Shown piece by piece: positions 6,932 through 12,113 of a DNA stretch of 12,113 bases. The DNA lies in NCBI GenBank assembly GCA_021163585.1, contig JAGGTW010000067.1, positions 1 to 12,113 of the forward strand. Reading direction: 5' to 3'. This stretch comes from Desulfurococcales archaeon (lineage in GTDB: Archaea; Thermoproteota; Thermoprotei_A; Sulfolobales; NBVN01). The notes beneath the pieces were generated by a model. The model was not told the origin of the DNA. It saw only the letters and a program-made list of their open reading frames with translations, and searched no databases. Both the position numbers and the translations under genes were made by a program. Each line of letters starts with the position of its first letter. Positions within the stretch are counted from its first letter, which is position 1.

Positions 6932-8470
6932 TTGACACTCCTCAAGACCTACAATAAGGATTTTTCCTCAAAAAATAAACCACCAGTTGTTTCAGTTATA
7001 GGGATCTCAAAGAAGTTCCCTGGCTCTATAGCACTTGATAGTGTTGATTTCACTATCTTAGAAGGCGAGATCCACGCATTGCTTGGCGAGAATGGAGCAG
7101 GAAAGTCGACACTAGTTAAGATCCTATACGGGATATACGTACCTGACAGAGGGGAGATATACATTAGAGGTAGGAAAGCACGAATCAACTCACCTAAGGA
7201 GGCAATAAGGCAGGGCATAGTCATGGTTTCACAAGTACCTCAATTAATTGATAAATTAACCGTAGCTGAGAACCTTATTTTAGGACTAGAAAAATACGGC
7301 TTCATAACTAGGGTAGGGAAAGTCAGGTACTTCATTAGAGAGAAGAGCAGGGAAGTAGGTATTGAGGTCGATCCTGACACTGAGGTATGGAAGCTAAGTT
7401 ACACGCAGAAGCAACTGGTCGAGCTACTCAGGGCTCTACTACTTAATGCTAAAGTACTCCTGTTGGATGAGGCAATAACCTTCTTACCATTAATTGAGAA
7501 AAAGAAATTCTATAAATTCATCAGGGACTTCGCCAGCAAGGGTGGTTCAGTACTACTGATAACCCACAAGATCTATGAGGCCCTGGAAGTAGCTGACAGG
7601 ATCACCGTACTGAGACTCGGTCGCGTAGTAGGTACTGTGCCAAGAAGTAAGGTGTCACCTGATGATGTTAGGAAAATGATGTTCGCTGAGAGGTCGTCTC
7701 AAGTAACGTACGAGAGGCTACCTATATCGACACCCAGGGAGTCAGCCGCACTTGAGATTAGCGACCTGTGGGTGATGGGTGACCATGGCGACCACGCAGT
7801 TAGGGGTGTAAGCCTGACTTTGAGAGCTGGCGAGGTCATGGGTATAGCGGGTATTGCTGGTAATGGTCAGAAGGAGCTCATTCAGGCTATAGTTGGGTTG
7901 AGGAGGGTGGAGAAGGGCAGGATAAGACTTTACTCAGAAGACATAACGAATAGAAGCGTAAGTAAGGTTAGGATTAGGGGTGTGGGCTACATACCTGATC
8001 AGCCAGCTAAGTACGGACTGTCACTCGAGAACAGTATTGAGGAAAACCTAGCCATGCTTCCATCGCTAACCAACAGACTAATAAACTGGGGTAGTATCAG
8101 GGATCTAGCCCGCAAACTGATTAAGGAATTCAACATAATGACACCCTCACCCAAGACCCCGGTTAAGTTTCTCTCAGGAGGAAATATAATGAAGGTACTG
8201 GTGTCTAGGGAATTACTTGTAGCTAGGAGACTGCTGGTGGCGTACAACCCTACTAGGGCGCTGGATGAGGTTACAGCAATAATGGTCAGGAAGTTTATTA
8301 AGGAAAAAGCGAGCACGGAAGGCATAGGTGTATTAGTAGCTTCTGAAGACCTTGACGAGATCCTCCAGATCAGTGACAGGATAGCTGTAATGAATTCAGG
8401 CAGGGTCGTAGGAGTTTTCTCAAGTAGCGAGGTTGTACGCGATGAAATCGAAAAGCTCATGGTGATGTAG
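6932..8470 (+). CDS. Fused double ABC ATPase of the BMP/Nup importer
   Basis: Cytoplasmic energy subunit with two nucleotide-binding domains in one 512-residue chain, the RbsA/NupO arrangement. Domain 1 has Walker A GENGAGKST (52-60), Q-loop Gln 101, Walker B VLLLDE (175-180) and switch His 212, but its signature reads LSYTQ (155-159) instead of LSxGQ, and the usual DEPT is DEAI. Domain 2 has a degenerate Walker A, GIAGNGQK (307-314), an intact signature LSGGN (414-418), LLVAYNPTRALD (434-445) in place of Walker B, and SED (471-473) at the switch. Degeneracy of domain 2 is normal for this family. Walker A of domain 1 pairs with the signature of domain 2, so one catalytic site remains complete. 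TTG start; the gene begins 33 bases after the binding-protein gene. Confidence 0.95.
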   Translation: MTLLKTYNKDFSSKNKPPVVSVIGISKKFPGSIALDSVDFTILEGEIHALLGENGAGKSTLVKILYGIYVPDRGEIYIRGRKARINSPKEAIRQGIVMVSQVPQLIDKLTVAENLILGLEKYGFITRVGKVRYFIREKSREVGIEVDPDTEVWKLSYTQKQLVELLRALLLNAKVLLLDEAITFLPLIEKKKFYKFIRDFASKGGSVLLITHKIYEALEVADRITVLRLGRVVGTVPRSKVSPDDVRKMMFAERSSQVTYERLPISTPRESAALEISDLWVMGDHGDHAVRGVSLTLRAGEVMGIAGIAGNGQKELIQAIVGLRRVEKGRIRLYSEDITNRSVSKVRIRGVGYIPDQPAKYGLSLENSIEENLAMLPSLTNRLINWGSIRDLARKLIKEFNIMTPSPKTPVKFLSGGNIMKVLVSRELLVARRLLVAYNPTRALDEVTAIMVRKFIKEKASTEGIGVLVASEDLDEILQISDRIAVMNSGRVVGVFSSSEVVRDEIEKLMVM

Positions 8471-8471
8471 C

Positions 8472-9536
8472 TTGAGGCTAGTTCTGGTCAAGAGGGTGAA
8501 GCCACTGCCGCTCGGTGGACTTGTCATACCTGGGGCATCGATTGTCATAGGAATTTTAATATCTACGGTCGTGCTCTACGTAATAAGTAGGGCTGACCCA
8601 CTAGTAACTCTATCATGCGTAGCCTCTGCCCTAGTGTCTCCTGAAATAGTTCTCACTTTTCTTTTCCTAACGATCTTAGGTGTTGCACTTCTAGTAGCCT
8701 TCAATGGAAGCATCTGGAACATAGGTGCTGAGGGGCAACTCTGGCTCGGCACCGCAGCAGCCACATATATAGCTCTATTCACCACACTCCCTCAGGCACC
8801 AGTAGTAGCCAAAGTGGCTATGGTTTTGACTGCGATGGCATTGGGTGGTGCGTGGGCAGCAGTAGCTGGTGTACTGAGGGCTTACTTAAGCATTGATGAA
8901 GTCCCAGTAACATTAATAATGAATTACATAGCGTACTATATAATCAATTACCTAGTTAGGGGTCCGTGGCTGGGAAAGAAAACGTGGGGGTACATTAGAA
9001 CTGACATGATACCCGACCAAGTAAAGTTTACCCTGCTCCCAGGCTCAACTACAGTCACTTATGAGGTACTAGTAATTGCTGTCCTAGCTCTCATTGCCGT
9101 GTACTTCATGCTTAAGTATACCTCACTCGGTCTAAGGATCAGGATCTTAGGATCAAATCCTGACGCACTTAAGGCTGCCGGAGTAAATGTTAAGGCGTTA
9201 ATAATTACAGCACTAACCTTAAGTGGCGCCATAGCTGGTGCGATGGGCGCTGCGCAGCTGGCAGGGTACCTGCACAGGATAAGCTATCCAATAGAGTCAC
9301 ATACAGCTAACTACGGTTACACAGCCATCCTCGTTGCATGGCTCTCAATGCTGGACATCAGGGCAGTACCCGTAGCTGCATACATAGTCAGTGCCCTATA
9401 CCAGGCCGGTATAAGCATGCAGATAGCTGGCATCAGCAGTGCTTCAGCAACCTACGTATTCATTGGTGCTGTACTCCTAACTTTCACGGTTCTAAGAGTG
9501 TTCAGCGAGTATAGCCTCAGGATTATTAGGGGGTGA
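8472..9536 (+). CDS. BMP/Nup importer permease, first subunit
   Basis: Integral membrane pore subunit of the BPD_transp_2 family (NupP/YufP-like, COG4603 type by recognition). The 354 residues contain about eight to ten hydrophobic helices from residue 15 to 345. Family marks are AFNGSIWNIGAEGQLWLG at 76-93 and DEVPVTLIMNYIAYYIINYL at 142-161. The cytoplasmic coupling loop TSLGLRIRILGSNPDALKAAG, at about 217-237, docks the ATPase. The TTG start lies one base after the ATPase stop, so translation is probably coupled; the sequence just upstream (GGTGATG) can serve as the ribosome site inside the end of the ATPase gene. Length matches relatives. It should pair with the next gene's product as a heterodimer. 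Confidence 0.92.
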   Translation: MRLVLVKRVKPLPLGGLVIPGASIVIGILISTVVLYVISRADPLVTLSCVASALVSPEIVLTFLFLTILGVALLVAFNGSIWNIGAEGQLWLGTAAATYIALFTTLPQAPVVAKVAMVLTAMALGGAWAAVAGVLRAYLSIDEVPVTLIMNYIAYYIINYLVRGPWLGKKTWGYIRTDMIPDQVKFTLLPGSTTVTYEVLVIAVLALIAVYFMLKYTSLGLRIRILGSNPDALKAAGVNVKALIITALTLSGAIAGAMGAAQLAGYLHRISYPIESHTANYGYTAILVAWLSMLDIRAVPVAAYIVSALYQAGISMQIAGISSASATYVFIGAVLLTFTVLRVFSEYSLRIIRG

Positions 9537-9542
9537 GGTGGT

Positions 9543-10451
9543 GTGGACGCCGCGTCATACGTACTTTCAGTAGCCCCAGCATTCATGGCCTACTATCTGA
9601 CATCTCTTGGGCAGGGCTTTTTTGAAAAGTCAGGAGTTCTTAATTTGTCAATAGATGGTGTATTCGTCTTAGGAATAGCCGTTGCCTATGCAGCAAGTAT
9701 ATACTCCTGCAGCCCCTGGGTCGGGCTGGCCGCCGCTGTGCTGACTGCAGTAATTTTCGGTATACTACTTACGTATGTCACAACTAAGTTCCCAGTAAGT
9801 CATGGAGCGGTAGGTCTCTCAATAATGTTCCTGGGTTACGGTCTCGCAGGACTAGTTGGGGTTGCAGCTAGGAACACATACAATGAAATGGTTGTCTCCG
9901 GTATCTATCCTCAATTCACACTTCCAGTGACACCCATTGCTAAGGTACTGATGTTTGCTATACCAGCAGGCTTAGGCATCCTTCTATATCTCTTGGAAGT
10001 AAGGACAAAATTAGGTGCTGCTGTGAGAGCAGTTGGTGAAGACCCTCACGCCGCAACATCACTCGGTATTGACGTTCTCAGGGTAAGGCTTATTGCTGCA
10101 GCCTTAGGGTACTCCCTAATAGGTGCAGGCTCCGCAGGCTTCCTGACCTGGGTGGCTACATGGTCTGAAGGCACCGGCATAAATCATGGATGGATAGCAT
10201 ATGCAGTATCACTTGCTGCCGGCAGGCACCCACTATTGACTGTAGGAACAGCAGGTGCTTTCGCCATATTAGCGACCTACATGTACACTCTCCAAGCGGC
10301 CTACAATTTGAGCCCTGAAATAGCTAAGATGATTCCATTCATAGTAGCAATAGGGGCTATGGTTACCTTCATGTCTACACCACTAAGGAAGAAGCTGGCA
10401 CCTCCGCAATCACTAGGGAAGAGATTCTTCAAGGAGGAGAGAACTGTCTAG
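9543..10451 (+). CDS. BMP/Nup importer permease, second subunit
   Basis: Second pore subunit, NupQ/YufQ-like (COG1079 type by recognition), 302 residues with about eight hydrophobic helices. It shows SLGQGFFEKSGVLNLSIDG at 21-39, close to the family's ALG..F.ERsGV.N...G signature, the coupling loop TKLGAAVRAVGEDPHAATSLG at about 155-175, and GWIAYAVSLAAGRHP at 216-230. A basic C-terminal tail lies in the cytoplasm. A strong ribosome site, GGTGAGGTG at 9532-9540, supports GTG at 9543; the overlapping GTG at 9541 is out of frame. It starts six bases after the first permease and ends the operon. Its stop shares CTAG with the convergent gene's stop. Confidence 0.92.
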   Translation: MDAASYVLSVAPAFMAYYLTSLGQGFFEKSGVLNLSIDGVFVLGIAVAYAASIYSCSPWVGLAAAVLTAVIFGILLTYVTTKFPVSHGAVGLSIMFLGYGLAGLVGVAARNTYNEMVVSGIYPQFTLPVTPIAKVLMFAIPAGLGILLYLLEVRTKLGAAVRAVGEDPHAATSLGIDVLRVRLIAAALGYSLIGAGSAGFLTWVATWSEGTGINHGWIAYAVSLAAGRHPLLTVGTAGAFAILATYMYTLQAAYNLSPEIAKMIPFIVAIGAMVTFMSTPLRKKLAPPQSLGKRFFKEERTV

Positions 10452-11038
10452 GCTCCACCCCTAATATCCTTAATAATACGATTTACCTCCCTGACAATAT
10501 CGGCCAGGTCTAAAGCACCTGCTGCCAGCAGGCCTGAAATTTCATAGTCCATGACTAGCTCCGTTAAACCAGGCCTCACCTCCCTAGCATTAACTAGTAC
10601 TGTCACTTCCTTCCTCCCATACCTCAGCGGCACAACACCCCCCGGACTCTTCCTCATTATAGCTACCGACTCACTCATCTCCCCCACCACCTCATACCCT
10701 AGAGACCTCAAAGTAGCAATTACGCTCTTGAAGACCTCGCAAGCTACGTCATTAACCTTAATTATGCACTTGTGTCTGCTGAAGCTTCTCGACCTGCATA
10801 CACCGCCAGGCACTTCCACTTCATCCCTCACCTTATCCGCATATAAGACCATGTAGTTCCTCATGAGTACTGCCGACCCCGCTAGAACAATGCAGATTCC
10901 AGCCAGCGACATAAGGCTACCTGACCCTTGCGCGTCCCTACCCCCACTCACTCCACTACTCACCAATAACGCAGTAACCAAAAGTAGCATAACACCAGCT
11001 AAAATCAGCATTAAACCAGCAAAGCTAGACTTCTTCAC
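10448..11038 (-). CDS. Unrecognised small membrane protein, two helices plus cytoplasmic domain
   Basis: I do not recognise a family. The 196 residues begin with two hydrophobic helices at about 5-28 and 41-60 joined by a Gly/Ser-rich loop. Both ends should face the cytoplasm, given the MKK start and the even helix count. The remaining 135 residues look like a small alpha/beta domain with cysteines at 81, 91 and 100. The first two lie either side of the basic stretch RSRSFSRHK; the spacing is not that of a known iron-sulfur or zinc motif. Its GTG start shares one base with the stop of the upstream flavin-reductase-like gene (TAGTG), so translation is almost certainly coupled and the two proteins may work together. 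Its end overlaps the importer operon's last gene by four bases. Function unknown. Confidence 0.8.
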   Translation of the reverse strand: MKKSSFAGLMLILAGVMLLLVTALLVSSGVSGGRDAQGSGSLMSLAGICIVLAGSAVLMRNYMVLYADKVRDEVEVPGGVCRSRSFSRHKCIIKVNDVACEVFKSVIATLRSLGYEVVGEMSESVAIMRKSPGGVVPLRYGRKEVTVLVNAREVRPGLTELVMDYEISGLLAAGALDLADIVREVNRIIKDIRGGA

Positions 11039-11598
11039 TACTTCTCCGCACCTGCAAGAATCAGCCTACCTAATGACGTAAATGCCCTTCCCCACAAGTG
11101 AAGAGGTACTTGAGCCTTACTGGCTTTCCACCCGTACTTCTCGTTAAACGACTCACGATCAAGTACGTAGGCATCCACTACATCAGCAATTACCAGAGAA
11201 GTATCTCCGAGAACCTCCTCCCTCCATAGCGAAGCCTCAATAACTGCCCTCGCTTTTGCTAAGCGGGGGCTTCCTACACTCCTCGACTCAGCGAGTTCTA
11301 TCTTAAACTCTCTGACCTTATTTAATTTGCGCCCACTAGTCCTTCCAACATCCCATATGAGGTTCACTAGGTCTGTGAATACGATATTTACTGTGAAGTC
11401 CTTGAATTCCTTGATCATTGAGTAGGTATGAGAATTCACGCCGATTGCAAGGGTAATTCTAGGGGGTTCCTCACTAACAGGTGAAACCCAGGATGCTGCC
11501 ATAACACCTATACTGCTCTTCTCCCTACCCGACACCACCACGTAGGCAGGTCTTGGGTGAAGTATCAAGTACCAGTATTCAGGCAGGGAACTAACCAT
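11038..11598 (-). CDS. Second flavin reductase-like (FMN-binding split barrel) protein
   Basis: Soluble FMN-binding family member, 186 residues from ATG at 11598; four more codons are possible from TTG at 11610, and GTG at 11607 is also open. HPRPAYVVVS lies at about 14-23, MAASWVSPVSEEPPRITLAI at about 32-51 and DFTVNIV near 66-72, followed by a GDTSLVIADVVDAYV segment like the GEVV strand of the family. It is clearly related to the 3439-3999 protein (shared HPRPA, WxxPVxxEPP and FTxN motifs) but diverged, especially in the second half, so these are old paralogs rather than a recent duplication. First gene of a two-gene minus-strand unit with the small membrane protein. Acceptor and partner are unknown. 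ATG is preferred because it gives an N-terminus similar in length to the paralog. Confidence 0.83.
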   Translation of the reverse strand: MVSSLPEYWYLILHPRPAYVVVSGREKSSIGVMAASWVSPVSEEPPRITLAIGVNSHTYSMIKEFKDFTVNIVFTDLVNLIWDVGRTSGRKLNKVREFKIELAESRSVGSPRLAKARAVIEASLWREEVLGDTSLVIADVVDAYVLDRESFNEKYGWKASKAQVPLHLWGRAFTSLGRLILAGAEK

Positions 11599-11610
11599 AG
11601 TGTGCACCAA

Positions 11611-11623
11611 GTATTTAATATTA
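11611..11623 (-). promoter_or_regulatory. AT-rich promoter candidate for the minus-strand pair
   Basis: TAATATTAAATAC on the minus strand just before the gene. A second TATA-like word (ATAAATAAAG, about 11641-11652) lies farther upstream and would give a short leader before TTG at 11610. Which one is used would settle the start codon. Confidence 0.35.
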
Positions 11624-11835
11624 GATGGTAGGGTAATTTACTTTATTTATGTACTAGGAGTCATCTACATGAAAATTCTTGGTGACGTGTCTTATTAGGG
11701 GGCTAAGAATGAAACACTTACTACTGAAGTATCAAATATAGAAATATAGCAGTTCATTAAGATGCAGCCGCATTTTATATACATCATATAACTTCTTTCA
11801 GGTTTTGACGTATTATAGGGAGGATGAGTTAAGAC

Positions 11836-11874
11836 GTAGTTAGGTAATGTTTTGGGACCTAATGTAGTTAGGTA
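11836..11874. repeat. Direct repeat GTAGTTAGGTA x2, 28-base period
   Basis: GTAGTTAGGTA occurs exactly at 11836-11846 and 11864-11874. The second copy also forms an inverted repeat with the sequence before it: ACCTAA-TGTAG-TTAGGT at 11857-11873. Confidence 0.6.
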
Positions 11875-11893
11875 GGAAACGACATATTAAGAT

Positions 11894-11932
11894 ACCTACT
11901 TACTATTATTAAGGTGCCCTACCTAAGTAGGT
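11894..11932. repeat. Nine-base inverted repeat ACCTACTTA / TAAGTAGGT
   Basis: ACCTACTTA at 11894-11902 and its exact reverse complement at 11924-11932. The right arm is itself part of the near-palindrome ACCTA-AG-TAGGT at 11921-11932. The arms bracket the probable TATA box of the antiporter gene, which suits an operator or DNA-looping site. Confidence 0.6.
11906..11913 (+). promoter_or_regulatory. Probable TATA box of the antiporter gene
   Basis: TTATTAAG lies between the arms of the inverted repeat. The predicted transcript start, near 11935, leaves a leader of about 28 bases that contains the ribosome site. Confidence 0.4.
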
Positions 11933-11946
11933 GGGGCTATAGTGCT

Positions 11947-11956
11947 GAGGGGGTGA
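11947..11956 (+). promoter_or_regulatory. Ribosome binding site deciding a TTG start
   Basis: GAGGGGGTGA six bases before TTG at 11963. The same frame has TGA at 11954-11956, so the start cannot lie farther upstream. Confidence 0.6.
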
Positions 11957-11962
11957 GTAACT

Positions 11963-12113
11963 TTGCCTGGTGCCGAGGAATTAGTCTATGAAGTCTTTTT
12001 AGCGCTGGGTCTGGCATTAATTGTTGGGAGGCTGTTTGAGGAGTTATTCGCTAGGCTCGGCACCCCTCCTGTGTTAGGGGATCTGGTTGCTGGGCTTATA
12101 TTAGGGAAAACAC
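11963..12113 (+). CDS. CPA2-type cation:proton antiporter, N-terminal fragment
   Basis: Only the first 50 codons are in the window, and the gene runs off the right edge. They give a hydrophobic first helix (VFLALGLALIVGRLFEELF, about 11-29) followed by ARLGTPPVLGDLVAGLILGK. The RLG.PPVLG.L.AG..LG pattern is the hallmark of the start of Kef/NapA-like Na+/H+ or K+/H+ antiporters, membrane proteins that exchange cations for protons. A full protein would be about 380-600 residues. The TTG start is fixed by the ribosome site and the in-frame stop just upstream. Whether it carries C-terminal TrkA-type regulatory domains cannot be seen here. The repeat-rich upstream region suggests regulated expression. 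Confidence 0.82.
   Translation, partial: MPGAEELVYEVFLALGLALIVGRLFEELFARLGTPPVLGDLVAGLILGKT

Larger units (their letters stand above)
11599..11962. other. Intergenic region of 364 bases with repeats and TATA-like elements
   Basis: Divergent region between the flavin-reductase pair and the antiporter gene. The left end holds the minus-strand promoter. TTTATATA at 11774-11781 is the strongest TATA-like word but points to no open frame, so it could drive a non-coding transcript. The right 125 bases hold direct and inverted ACCTA/TAGGT repeats, the antiporter promoter and its ribosome site. Only very short frames are visible, such as a 9-codon ATG frame near 11669. Confidence 0.45.

Noticed and set aside
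7999..8460. Minus-strand 153-codon frame in the ATPase gene
   Set aside because: Antisense shadow of the second ATPase domain.

Overview
The window looks like chromosomal DNA of a thermophilic archaeon, most likely Thermoproteota (Crenarchaeota). The reasons are heavy AGG/ATA codon use, many GTG and TTG starts, TATA boxes 26-28 bases upstream of GTG starts with no leader, GGTGA-type ribosome sites inside operons, an archaeal sulfide-type Thi4, and a substrate-binding protein with a Thr-rich stalk. This taxonomic call is inference; there is no rRNA or other marker gene. Gene density is high and several neighbours overlap at their ends.

Layout. Bases 1-1328 (minus) hold most of a dihydrolipoamide dehydrogenase whose C-terminus lies beyond the left edge. 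Upstream of it on the same strand (1435-2226) is a Thi4-type thiazole synthase. A short divergent promoter region (2227-2311) separates thi4 from a small cupin gene (2312-2713), followed by an unrecognised 81-residue helical protein (2778-3023). A gene-free stretch of about 415 bases (3024-3438) contains several hairpins. Next come a flavin-reductase-like protein (3439-3999, plus) and a convergent, membrane-anchored family 2 glycosyltransferase (3992-5095, minus).

The largest block, 5411-10451 (plus), is a complete four-gene ABC importer of the BMP/Nup (nucleoside-type) class: a membrane-anchored binding protein, a fused double ATPase and two permeases, spaced 33, 1 and 6 bases apart. The permeases should form the pore, the ATPase should power it, and the tethered binding protein should capture the ligand outside the membrane. 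The substrate is probably a nucleoside or related compound by family, but the sequence does not prove it.

Convergent to this operon is a minus-strand pair: a second flavin-reductase-like protein (11038-11598) translationally coupled to a small two-helix membrane protein (10448-11038). After a 364-base regulatory gap rich in ACCTA/TAGGT half-sites, the first 50 codons of a CPA2-type cation:proton antiporter begin at 11963 and run off the right edge.

I found no CRISPR array, insertion sequence, tRNA or rRNA, and no clear defence system. The points most worth checking are the half-site cluster before the antiporter, the structured gene-free region at 3024-3438, the flavin reductase/membrane protein pair, and the diverged signature motif in the transporter ATPase.
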